A stretch of DNA of 64,000 nt from Oribacterium parvum ACB1 (lineage in GTDB: Bacteria; Bacillota; Clostridia; Lachnospirales; Lachnospiraceae). The notes below the pieces were generated by a model. That model did not search any database, had not been told where the DNA came from, and was given only the letters and a program-made list of their open reading frames with translations. The DNA is taken from positions 1,732,501 to 1,796,500 of the forward strand of contig NZ_KE148312.1 of the NCBI RefSeq assembly GCF_000238055.2, read 5' to 3'. Positions 17,553-25,785 of the stretch are shown piece after piece (position 1 is the first letter of the stretch; each line of letters starts with the position of its first letter). A program made the translations under genes and the position numbers.

Positions 17553-18659
17553 ATGAAGAGAATAGGACTGTTGTTGTATCGGATCTGTTTTCCGCTTGTT
17601 TTAACCGCTATCTTTTTGATTCTGATTCCCAGATTGCTTCTGTTCTTTCTGCCTTTTTTCTTGGGAGCAATTTTAGCAGTGCTTGCATCCCCGATTATCC
17701 ATTTTGTTTCGAAAACTTTTCCCGGAATTAAAAAAGAACATTGGACAGTTTTGATTATTGTATTCTTGTTTGTTATTGTCTTGGGGCTGTTGTATCTCTT
17801 ATTTCTTTTGGGGGGGCCTTTTCTTTCTGTAAAAATGGCGGGCTTTCCGGAATATCTCCTCTCTGCAAAAAATATGGCATTGGATAGTCTGGAGAAGGTG
17901 AGACAATTGCTACCGGAAGGTTTTCAGGAGATTTTCGCGAATATGCCGAAAAAAATGGAAGGATATGGAAAAAATATACTGCGCAGTTGGTCATCTCCCG
18001 CTATCCGTTTATCCTTGCATCTGGTTGGAGGTCTACCGGAACTTGTGCTCTACTTTGTTATCATGATTTTATCCTCCTTTTCCTTTGTGAAAGAAGGAAG
18101 AGGAATCCTTCAAGGTTTACAAAAGATAGTGCCGGAAAGCTTTAGTCGTTACGGAAAGCTTTTAAGAGAAGATGGGAAAAAGATTATCAAAGGATATATT
18201 CTTGCACAGATAGAAATCATGTTTTGTGTTTTTTTACTCCTTGCAATAGGTTTTAGCTTTTTGAGGGTGCCCTATGGGGTTTTACTTGCCTTCCTTACCG
18301 CTTTTTTAGATGCACTTCCGATTTTTGGAGTCGGATTTATCATGTGGCCATGGATGCTTTTCATTCTAATACAGGGGCGTTTTGGCTTCTTTGCCGTCTT
18401 GCTTGTATTATATCTTTTGACACAAGTGATTCGACAGTTTTTGCAGCCGAAGATTATCGGAGAAGCGATTGGTCTTCCTCCTCTTTTGGCTTTACTATTC
18501 CTGTTTCTCGGGTATAAGTTTTATGGCTTGTCCGGTATGGTGCTGGCATTACCGGTCGGCATGCTGCTTCTCCGTTTTTATCATTATGGAGCTTACGACG
18601 GTTTAATTTTGGCAAGTAAAGAATTGAAGGAAATCTTGGTCAAAGCCCTTTATCAATAG
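17553..18659 (+). CDS. ytvI: AI-2E family transporter, YtvI-like
   Basis: 368 residues with paired N-terminal helices, a soluble insert (about 90-150) and a C-terminal helix block with the family's DALPIFGVG motif. YtvI is annotated as a sporulation integral membrane protein, while other members are Na+/H+ antiporters or peptide or signal exporters, so the exact role is uncertain. The ATG at 17553 is preceded by GGAAGGAG; a longer open frame to 17376 overlaps the previous gene and is rejected as the start. Confidence 0.75.
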   Translation: MKRIGLLLYRICFPLVLTAIFLILIPRLLLFFLPFFLGAILAVLASPIIHFVSKTFPGIKKEHWTVLIIVFLFVIVLGLLYLLFLLGGPFLSVKMAGFPEYLLSAKNMALDSLEKVRQLLPEGFQEIFANMPKKMEGYGKNILRSWSSPAIRLSLHLVGGLPELVLYFVIMILSSFSFVKEGRGILQGLQKIVPESFSRYGKLLREDGKKIIKGYILAQIEIMFCVFLLLAIGFSFLRVPYGVLLAFLTAFLDALPIFGVGFIMWPWMLFILIQGRFGFFAVLLVLYLLTQVIRQFLQPKIIGEAIGLPPLLALLFLFLGYKFYGLSGMVLALPVGMLLLRFYHYGAYDGLILASKELKEILVKALYQ

Positions 18660-18676
18660 GAGTAATGGAGGAGTTT

Positions 18677-20152
18677 ATGCATTTACCCGAGGTGTTTTTA
18701 GAAAGAATGCGAAAATTGTTTTCGGATGAAGAGGAGTGGAAGCAATTTCTTCAGTCTTTTTCGGAGGAGCCGAAACGGGGAATCCGTGTAAATACACAAA
18801 AGTTAAGAGAAGCGAAGAAACACGGATTTTCTTTTTCGGATTGGAAAAAGGACTGGAACTTGATTCCCTTGTTTTCTTTTAATTACTCTGATTGTGAGGA
18901 AGAAAAAGGAGAGAGAGGTTTAGTAGAAGATATACAGAACAATGTTCCGGAAGACTTGCAAGAAAATTCGTCGGAAATTTTAGAAAAAACAGAGGTAAGA
19001 GAATTCCTCGTGGACGAAAGCTATCTTGCGTCGCAGGGGATTACAATCGGACGAGACCCTTATCATGAAGCCGGGCTTTACTATATTCAGGACCCTTCGG
19101 CAATGGAGGTCGTTCCGCATATGGAGATACGCCCCTTTGATCGCTGTTTGGATCTCTGTGCCGCACCTGGAGGAAAAAGCATGCAAATAGCTGACCGATT
19201 GGACAGTAAGAGAGGCGGGTTCCTTCTTTCCAACGAATATGTGGGGGAAAGGGCAAGAATTCTTTCGAAAAATGCGGAAAGAATGGGCTATGCTAATCTT
19301 TCCGTAGTCAATGAAAGCCCGGCACATCTAGCTGCGTTATACCCCGGTTTTTTCTCCAGAATTTTGGTGGATGCTCCCTGTTCAGGTGAGGGGATGTTCC
19401 GAAAAAGTAAAGAGGCAGTGGAAGACTGGTCGGAAGAGCTTGTGGAAAAATGTGCTCTTCGCCAAAAGGAAATACTTCGGGAAGCCTTCACCATGCTTCG
19501 AGAAGGTGGAATTCTTGCGTATTCCACCTGTACCTTTGAAAGGACTGAGAATGAAGATATCCGAGAATGGATAGAAAGGGAGAATCCGGATTATCGGCTT
19601 TTAATGGAGAAGAGACTGTATTTTCATAACAGCAGTGGAGAGGGGCAGTATTTTGCGGTGTTTAAGAAATCCGGAGAAGAACCTGCAGAAGAGGAGAGAG
19701 AGCTTTCTTATACGGTTTTTCAAAAAAACAAAATGATTTTCTGCTATGCCTCACAGCTCCGTCCTTTTTCTGAATTAAAATTATTTAGGCAAGGTATAAG
19801 TATTTATGAGGAAGGAAAAAAGGAATGGGAGTATAGTCACGGCTTAAGCCATGCGGTGGATTTGAAGGACATTTTTTCTATCGTGGAACAGCGGAGACCG
19901 AAGACGAAATATAGCCTTCTCTATTCCCTTTTCCTAAAAAGAACGGACAGAAGAGTGGAAGACTATCTTTTGGGCAATGAAATCGGAGTAGAAGAGAAAG
20001 AAATAGAGGGAATAGGGGAACTTATTGAGGGCAAGGAACATAAGGCGGGAATATCCATTCTCTATTGTGACGGTCTTCCTTTGGGGTTTGGCTATCTTCG
20101 AAACGGGCGTCTTCGAAATTTTTATCCCAAAGGATTACGTTATAAAAAATAG
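18677..20152 (+). CDS. rsmF: 16S rRNA (cytosine-5) methyltransferase, RsmF-like
   Basis: S-adenosylmethionine-dependent m5C methyltransferase of the NOL1/NOP2/Sun group. 491 residues from the ATG at 18677, which has GGAGG 5 bases upstream and gives the family-typical MxLPxxFLxRM beginning; the ATG at 18665 is the alternative. Binding motif CAAPGGKSMQ, catalytic DAPCSGEG (Cys about 235) and release Cys in STCT (about 285). A PUA-like C-terminal half follows. An acidic insertion of about 40 residues (about 75-115) precedes the catalytic core. Last gene of the cdaA operon; target site not deducible. Confidence 0.85.
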   Translation: MHLPEVFLERMRKLFSDEEEWKQFLQSFSEEPKRGIRVNTQKLREAKKHGFSFSDWKKDWNLIPLFSFNYSDCEEEKGERGLVEDIQNNVPEDLQENSSEILEKTEVREFLVDESYLASQGITIGRDPYHEAGLYYIQDPSAMEVVPHMEIRPFDRCLDLCAAPGGKSMQIADRLDSKRGGFLLSNEYVGERARILSKNAERMGYANLSVVNESPAHLAALYPGFFSRILVDAPCSGEGMFRKSKEAVEDWSEELVEKCALRQKEILREAFTMLREGGILAYSTCTFERTENEDIREWIERENPDYRLLMEKRLYFHNSSGEGQYFAVFKKSGEEPAEEERELSYTVFQKNKMIFCYASQLRPFSELKLFRQGISIYEEGKKEWEYSHGLSHAVDLKDIFSIVEQRRPKTKYSLLYSLFLKRTDRRVEDYLLGNEIGVEEKEIEGIGELIEGKEHKAGISILYCDGLPLGFGYLRNGRLRNFYPKGLRYKK

Positions 20153-20263
20153 GAAAAGAATACGGTCCGGGATTTTTATGGTAAAAGAAAAAAGCTACCA
20201 TCTGACAAGAAAAAAGGAAAAATCTTTTTGTTAAAAAAATAACGCATAATTTCAATGTTTTGA

Positions 20264-20323
20264 CTTAATCATCTTAAAACCGTCTTAAAATCCCTTGAAC
20301 TCATATATTTAATCGTTTACAAT
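20264..20323 (+). promoter_or_regulatory. promoter of the Na+ pump operon with upstream CTTAA repeats
   Basis: TTGAAC (20295-20300) and TACAAT (20318-20323) are 17 bases apart, a near-consensus sigma-A promoter. Directly upstream are CTTAA copies at 20264, 20273 and 20284; the last two are part of TCTTAAAA repeats 11 bases apart, one helical turn, as expected for an activator site. The segment 20153-20263 is otherwise AT-rich without a gene or an obvious terminator. Confidence 0.7.
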
Positions 20324-20368
20324 ACCTAAGAATATTGTCTGGACTCAGGAATAGAATGGAGGAGAAAT

Positions 20369-21739
20369 ATGGATCAGCGTAGCTCTGCAAGAAATCGCAT
20401 TGAGTCCTTGCTGGACGCACATAGTTTTGTCGAAATCGGTGCTTTGGTAAGAAGTCGAAGTACGGATTTTGTTCAGGAGGGAAAAAAGGAAGCCACGGAT
20501 GGCGTTATCTGCGGTTATGGCAGTATATCCGGAAAGCCGGTGTATGTTTATGCCCAGGACGGAAATATTCTTTCGGGTTCTTTGGGAGAAATGCACGGTA
20601 AAAAGATTGCGCAGCTTTATGATATGGCACTGAAGATGGGGGCTCCGGTTTTGGAACTTTTGGATTCCAGCGGAATTCGTCTGGAGGAAGCGACAGATTC
20701 TCTTTTTGCTCTTTCCCGTATTTATGAGAAGAAGGCAAAGGCAAAGGGGTTGATTCCCTTATACTCTGTTGTTTACGGTCAGGCAGGCGGAGCAATGGCA
20801 GTGCTTGCTTCTCTTTCTGATTTTAGCTTTATGGAGAATAAGGACGGCAGATTGTTCTTAAACGCTCCCGATGCGGTGAAAGGCAATAAAAATGATGATT
20901 TTGCAAAGGCTAAAGCACAGGAAGAAGCCGGCAATCTGGATTTTTCCGGAACGGAAGAAGAATTGATTACCGAAATTCGCAAAGCCTTTTCCTTCTTGCC
21001 GGCAAACAATGAAGATGAAGCCTATAATGAAGACGTGGAAGACAATTTAAATCGTGCAGTGGACGGATTTTTTACAATGCCTGCAAGAGAAGCACTTAGC
21101 ACACTTTCCGATGAGGGGGAGATTTTTGAAGTAAGAAGAGCTTACGGAGAGGGTGCAGTTACTGCATTTCTGCGCTTAAACGGACAGACAGTGGGAGGCA
21201 TTGCAACAACAGGAGAAGCACTTCACTGGAAGGCTGTTGTGAAGATGAATCGTTTCCTTCGTTTCTGTAACAGCTTCTCTATTCCGGTTCTTACTCTTTG
21301 TGATACTCCGGGATTTGAGAACTGCAGCTGCAATGAGATGCACATGACCAAGGAAATGGGAGAGCTCCTGTCCGCCTATGGAAATGCTTCCGTACCATTG
21401 GTGACTTTGGTAAAAAAGGCAGTCGGTTCTGCAGGCGCTTGTCTTGGCAGTAAGGGCTTGGGAGCGGATTTGGTTTTCGCATATCCGGAATCCGAGATTT
21501 CGGTTATGGATGCGAAGTTAGCTGCAAATATTTTATATCCTGATGAGACTTTGGAGGATAGAGAAGAAAAGGCCAAGCAGTTCCTTGAGGAAAAAGGTTC
21601 TGCAAAGAGTGCGGCTTACCGCGGATATATTGATGCCATTATCTTACCGGAAGAAACAAGGCAGAGAGTGATTTCCGCCTTTGATATGCTTTACGGCAAG
21701 GCGAATTTTGATTTCCATAAAAAATACGGCAGCATCTAA
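20369..21739 (+). CDS. carboxyl transferase subunit, MmdA / transcarboxylase 12S-like
   Basis: 456 residues of the acyl-CoA carboxyltransferase fold, with N-terminal and C-terminal crotonase-like halves. Visible features include a GxxGGA turn (YGQAGGAMAV) in the first half and DTPGF and AVGSAGACLGSKGLGAD in the second. It transfers the carboxyl group between an acyl-CoA and biotin on the carrier protein. It is shorter than typical MmdA (about 510). The acyl-CoA could be methylmalonyl-, malonyl- or glutaconyl-CoA; sequence alone does not decide. GGAGGA precedes the ATG. First gene of a five-gene operon. Confidence 0.85.
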   Translation: MDQRSSARNRIESLLDAHSFVEIGALVRSRSTDFVQEGKKEATDGVICGYGSISGKPVYVYAQDGNILSGSLGEMHGKKIAQLYDMALKMGAPVLELLDSSGIRLEEATDSLFALSRIYEKKAKAKGLIPLYSVVYGQAGGAMAVLASLSDFSFMENKDGRLFLNAPDAVKGNKNDDFAKAKAQEEAGNLDFSGTEEELITEIRKAFSFLPANNEDEAYNEDVEDNLNRAVDGFFTMPAREALSTLSDEGEIFEVRRAYGEGAVTAFLRLNGQTVGGIATTGEALHWKAVVKMNRFLRFCNSFSIPVLTLCDTPGFENCSCNEMHMTKEMGELLSAYGNASVPLVTLVKKAVGSAGACLGSKGLGADLVFAYPESEISVMDAKLAANILYPDETLEDREEKAKQFLEEKGSAKSAAYRGYIDAIILPEETRQRVISAFDMLYGKANFDFHKKYGSI

Positions 21740-21749
21740 GGGAGGAATT

Positions 21750-22565
21750 ATGAAGAAAATAAAACGATTATTCTTCCTCCTTGCGATTATGCTTCTTTCT
21801 CTTTTTCTTTTCTCCTGTAGGAAAAAGAAGGTAGAGACAACGCTGTCTTTAACAGAGGAAGAGCGTTCCGGACTAACCCAGATGATGACCGACTATTTCC
21901 TTGAAGTTGAGGGAGAAGACGAGCAGGAACTGGAAGATAGTATTAATCAGGCGTACAAGGCAAAAGAAGAAGTTCTTTACAATGCATTGACAAACTTTAA
22001 GAATAACAAAAAAGATTTGGGCAAGTTCCAAAAAGTGGAAAATGTGGAAGTGACAACAGAGGATGACAGTTATGTTATTAATCTGCATGCCGGTTTTGAA
22101 AAGAGAGAGTTGATTTTCCATGCGGTCATTCCGGACGGCTACTATCAATTTACGGAATTAAGCTTTAACCCGGTCTATACCATGCAGGAAAAGCTGCTTT
22201 CCGCTTTCCAAAATATGATAGTCGGGATGGGAACTGTTTTTGCCGTTTTAATCTTCATTGCATGGATTATCAGTCTTTTTGATCAGGTCCATAAGTGGGA
22301 AGTAAGACGGGCAGAGGCTAAAAAAGAAAAAGACCGTCAGGCTTTGGAACTGAAAAAGGAAGAAAAGCTAAGTACAGCAGTAGAGACGAAAAGCATTCCT
22401 GCTGTTTTGGAAAAGGAAGAAGGGATTTCAGAGGAACTCCTCAGTATAATTCTTATGGCTGCCGTTAAGGCATACGAAGAAGATTTGGGAAGAAAGAATC
22501 CTTTCAGTGGTGCTCGAACTTTGGAAAACGGATTGATTGTACGCTCGGTAAAGAGAAGGAAGTAG
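21750..22565 (+). CDS. OadG-like gamma subunit fused to a lipoprotein domain
   Basis: 271 residues from the ATG at 21750 (GGAGGA upstream). It begins with a lipoprotein signal: basic MKKIKR, a hydrophobic run, then the lipobox LFSC with Cys 22. An extracytoplasmic domain of about 120 residues follows, then a single helix carrying the OadG-type GMGTVFAVLIF (about 152-172), and a charged cytoplasmic tail ending RSVKRRK. The normal OadG is a small protein of about 80-120 residues that assembles the pump; here an outside lipid-anchored domain has been added in front. Confidence 0.75.
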   Translation: MKKIKRLFFLLAIMLLSLFLFSCRKKKVETTLSLTEEERSGLTQMMTDYFLEVEGEDEQELEDSINQAYKAKEEVLYNALTNFKNNKKDLGKFQKVENVEVTTEDDSYVINLHAGFEKRELIFHAVIPDGYYQFTELSFNPVYTMQEKLLSAFQNMIVGMGTVFAVLIFIAWIISLFDQVHKWEVRRAEAKKEKDRQALELKKEEKLSTAVETKSIPAVLEKEEGISEELLSIILMAAVKAYEEDLGRKNPFSGARTLENGLIVRSVKRRK

Positions 22566-22574
22566 AGGTTAAAA

Positions 22575-22952
22575 ATGAAAGCATATACAATTACGGTGAA
22601 TGGTGTTTCTTATGATGTGACTGTGGATGAAAAAGGAAATGTGGGAAGTGCATCAGCTCCTGCGGCGACTCCCGCGGCAAAGCCTGCAGCACCTATTCCT
22701 GCGGCAGCTCCTGTGCAAAAGGCTTCGGCACAGGGAAATATTTCCGTGACTGCACCGATGCCCGGTAAGGTTCTTGCTGTTAAAGTAAATGTGGGAGACA
22801 GTGTGAAGAGCGGTACACCGGTTCTGGTTTTAGAAGCCATGAAAATGGAAAATGACATTGTTGCTCCGAAGGATGGAAAGGTAGTAGCAATTCATGTTAA
22901 CGTGGGAGACAGTGTGGAGTCCGGAGCGGTACTGGTAAGCCTGGAGGGCTAG
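22575..22952 (+). CDS. biotin carboxyl carrier protein
   Basis: 125 residues: a short N-terminal beta segment, a mobile Ala/Pro linker (about 30-55), then a biotinyl domain with EAMKMEND, the biotinylated lysine being Lys 90. Carries the carboxyl group between the transferase subunits and the membrane beta subunit. It lies 9 bases after the OadG-like gene and 19 before the beta subunit. Confidence 0.95.
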   Translation: MKAYTITVNGVSYDVTVDEKGNVGSASAPAATPAAKPAAPIPAAAPVQKASAQGNISVTAPMPGKVLAVKVNVGDSVKSGTPVLVLEAMKMENDIVAPKDGKVVAIHVNVGDSVESGAVLVSLEG

Positions 22953-22971
22953 AACTTAGGAGGATGAATTT

Positions 22972-24120
22972 ATGAATATAGTAGAGACATTTTTAAATCT
23001 ACTAGAACAAACAGCATTCTTCAGTTTGAGCTACGGGAATTATCTTATGATTCTGGTTGCTTTGATTTTTCTTTACCTGGGTATCGCCAAGGGCTTTGAG
23101 CCTCTTCTCATGGTTCCCATTGCGTTTGGAATGTTGTTGGTTAATATTTATCCGGACATCATGTTGAGCCCGGAAAAATCAATAAACGGTACGGGAGGGC
23201 TGCTTTGGTATTTCTTCCGTTTGGATGAATGGACGATTTTACCGTCCCTGATTTTCCTTGGAGTAGGAGCACAGACGGATTTCTCGCCTCTTATTGCGAA
23301 TCCGATTAGCTTTCTTCTTGGTGCAGCTGCTCAATTCGGTATTTATGCGGCATACTTCTTTGCCATTTTTATGGGCTTTAACGGTGCCGCTGCCGCTGCA
23401 ATCTCCATTATCGGAGGTGCGGACGGCCCGACTTCCATTTTCCTTTGCAACAAGCTCGGACAGACGGCGCTTCTTGGTCCGATTGCGGTTGCGGCATACA
23501 GTTATATGTCATTGGTGCCGATTATCCAGCCGCCGATTATGAGAGCCCTTACAAGCAAAGAAGAGAGAATGTGCAAGATGGAACAGCTTCGTCCGGTTTC
23601 CAAACTGGAGAAGATACTCTTCCCTATTGTGGTAACGATTGTGGTTTGCCTCTTACTGCCAACCACGGCACCGCTTGTCGGAATGCTGATGCTTGGAAAT
23701 CTCTTTAAGGAATCCGGTGTAGTAAGACAGCTGACAGATACTGCAGCAAATGCCATGATGTATATTGTCGTTATTTTACTGGGAACTTCTGTAGGGGCAA
23801 CAACCTCTGCGGAGGCCTTCCTAAACTTGGATACTTTGAAAATCGTATTTTTGGGACTGATTGCCTTTGCCTTCGGCACGGCAGCCGGCGTATTACTAGG
23901 TAAAGTAATGTATTATTTATCCGGAAAGAAGATTAATCCCCTTATCGGTTCTGCAGGTGTTTCCGCAGTTCCTATGGCAGCCAGGGTTTCACAGAAGGTG
24001 GGATCTGAGTCCGACCCGACCAATTTCCTGCTTATGCACGCTATGGGGCCGAATGTAGCCGGTGTAATCGGTACTGCTGTTGCAGCGGGTGTCTTTATGG
24101 CTGTTTTTGGGGTAAAATAA
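22972..24120 (+). CDS. oadB: Na+-translocating decarboxylase beta subunit
   Basis: 382 residues, about nine to eleven membrane helices, with the hallmark [10 protein letters not shown] motif and a late [11 protein letters not shown] block. Subunits of this family decarboxylate carboxybiotin and use the energy to pump Na+ out of the cell. Spacing in the operon is tight and a GGAGG-type site precedes the ATG. The symbol is by family (OadB/MmdB/GcdB); the substrate of the complex is not known. Confidence 0.93.
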   Translation: MNIVETFLNLLEQTAFFSLSYGNYLMILVALIFLYLGIAKGFEPLLMVPIAFGMLLVNIYPDIMLSPEKSINGTGGLLWYFFRLDEWTILPSLIFLGVGAQTDFSPLIANPISFLLGAAAQFGIYAAYFFAIFMGFNGAAAAAISIIGGADGPTSIFLCNKLGQTALLGPIAVAAYSYMSLVPIIQPPIMRALTSKEERMCKMEQLRPVSKLEKILFPIVVTIVVCLLLPTTAPLVGMLMLGNLFKESGVVRQLTDTAANAMMYIVVILLGTSVGATTSAEAFLNLDTLKIVFLGLIAFAFGTAAGVLLGKVMYYLSGKKINPLIGSAGVSAVPMAARVSQKVGSESDPTNFLLMHAMGPNVAGVIGTAVAAGVFMAVFGVK

Positions 24121-24133
24121 GAAAGGGGAGTTT

Positions 24134-25531
24134 ATGGCTAAAGTTAAAATCACGGAAACGGTGCTTCGAGATGCGCACCAGTCCTTAATTGCCACCAGAA
24201 TGCCCAGCGAGCTGATGGAGCCGATTTTAGATCAGATGGATGAAGTCGGTTATCACGCTGTCGAGTGCTGGGGTGGAGCAACCTTTGACGCTTGTCTCCG
24301 TTTCTTAAAGGAGGATCCTTGGGAGCGTCTTCGGATGTTAAAGAGACATTTTAAGAATACAAAGCTGCAGATGCTGTTCAGAGGACAGAATATTCTAGGA
24401 TACAATCACTATGCGGATGATGTTGTGGAGTATTTCGTAGAGAAGTCCATTGCAAACGGAATAGATATTATTCGTATCTTCGACTGCTTAAACGATATTC
24501 GTAATCTTGAAACTGCGGTAAAGGCTTGTAATAAAGAGGGGGGACACGCGCAGATTGCGCTTTGCTATACTTTGGGAGATGCCTATACTCTGGAATATTG
24601 GGAGAATCTTGCAAGAGAGGTAGAAAGCCTCGGTGCCGACTCTCTTTGCATTAAGGATATGGCGGGTTTACTTCTTCCGAAGCAGGCGACAGAGCTTGTT
24701 GAAGCCTTAAAGAAGGGAACAAAGCTTCCGATTGAGATGCATACGCACTATACTACCGGTATGGCTTCCATGACCTATTTAAAGGCAATTGAGGCGGGTG
24801 CGGATATTATTGATACCGCGTCTACTCCGTTTGCGATGGGAACCTCTCAGCCGTCTACGGACGTTATGGTTGCCGCTTTACAGGGGACGGAATATGATAC
24901 CGGTTTGGATCTCGATAAGTTGATTGCAATTTCTAATTATTTCCAGCCGTACAGAGAAGAGTGTATTAAGTCAGGACTCCTTTCCACAAAGGTTCTCGGT
25001 GTGGATGTTAAGGCACTGAAGTATCAGGTTCCCGGAGGAATGCTTTCAAACCTCATTTCTCAGCTTCACCAGGCCGGAAAAGATGATAAACTGCAGGAAG
25101 TGCTGGAGGAAGTGCCAAGAGTGAGAAAGGACTTCGGAGAGCCGCCCCTCGTTACGCCGTCTTCTCAGATCGTGGGAACACAGGCGGTAATGAACGTTAT
25201 TGCCGGAGAACGTTATAAGATGGTGCCGAAGGAGTCTTATAAGCTTGTAGCCGGGGAATTCGGAAAAACGGTAAAGCCGATGAATCCGGAAGTGGTAGAG
25301 AAGATCTTAAAGGGCGAGAAACAGATGACAGACCGTCCCGCAGATCATATTGCACCGCAGCTTAAGAAGTTTGAGGAAGAAGCTAAGGAATGGACGAGAC
25401 AGCCCGAGGACGTATTGTCTTATGCACTTTTTCCGCAGGTTGCAAAGGACTTCTTTGAATACAGAGATGCACAAAAGAGTGGTGTAGCACTAAGCAGTGC
25501 GGACAAAGCCAATAAGGCTTATCCGGTCTAG
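24134..25531 (+). CDS. oxaloacetate/pyruvate carboxyltransferase (OadA / PycB / 5S-like)
   Basis: 465 residues with the TIM-barrel motif ETVLRDAHQSL near the start, the lysine that is carbamylated in the family (CIKDMAG, about 174-180) and the metal histidines HTH (203-205). The C-terminal carrier domain found in many OadA proteins is absent, consistent with the separate carrier at 22575. Moves a carboxyl group between oxaloacetate/pyruvate and biotin. Together with the 20369 product it makes the operon resemble transcarboxylase (5S plus 12S) with an added Na+ pump. Confidence 0.9.
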   Translation: MAKVKITETVLRDAHQSLIATRMPSELMEPILDQMDEVGYHAVECWGGATFDACLRFLKEDPWERLRMLKRHFKNTKLQMLFRGQNILGYNHYADDVVEYFVEKSIANGIDIIRIFDCLNDIRNLETAVKACNKEGGHAQIALCYTLGDAYTLEYWENLAREVESLGADSLCIKDMAGLLLPKQATELVEALKKGTKLPIEMHTHYTTGMASMTYLKAIEAGADIIDTASTPFAMGTSQPSTDVMVAALQGTEYDTGLDLDKLIAISNYFQPYREECIKSGLLSTKVLGVDVKALKYQVPGGMLSNLISQLHQAGKDDKLQEVLEEVPRVRKDFGEPPLVTPSSQIVGTQAVMNVIAGERYKMVPKESYKLVAGEFGKTVKPMNPEVVEKILKGEKQMTDRPADHIAPQLKKFEEEAKEWTRQPEDVLSYALFPQVAKDFFEYRDAQKSGVALSSADKANKAYPV

Positions 25532-25562
25532 GCTTTAATAAAAAAAGACAGCATATTGAATC

Positions 25563-25610
25563 TTCGCGGGGATTGGAATGGGGGATAAAACCTGTTTCGA
25601 TCTCCGCGAA
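25563..25610 (+). ncRNA. 20-bp wobble-rich RNA hairpin, function unknown
   Basis: The arms 25563-25582 and 25591-25610 pair over 20 positions without a bulge, closing an 8-base loop GGATAAAA (25583-25590). Five pairs are G-U or U-G. Wobbles pair in + strand RNA but would be A-C mismatches in the other strand, so selection seems to be on RNA made rightward. There is no T run after it, so it is not an ordinary terminator. It lies 32 bases after the Na+ pump operon and about 175 bases before the glucosaminidase gene. The rest of 25532-25785 holds no gene; I see no riboswitch class that fits. Confidence 0.6.
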
Positions 25611-25785
25611 CTTGGCATTTATCCTTCTTTACTCAAGGTCATGGTTTAAATCATTACTTTTATCTGAATTCTTTGTATATGCATTGACGGGATATAGCAA
25701 AAAAATTAAACTGAAACAGGAAAATGTCGAAGAATAGAGTAGAAATCTTAAAAAGAGAATAAAGCCCCTAGAATGAGGAGAAGAT

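Noticed and set aside
25532-25785. c-di-AMP (ydaO) riboswitch before the wall hydrolase gene
   Set aside because: Such a riboswitch would suit the gene, but the region has one simple long hairpin and lacks the conserved multi-helix core.
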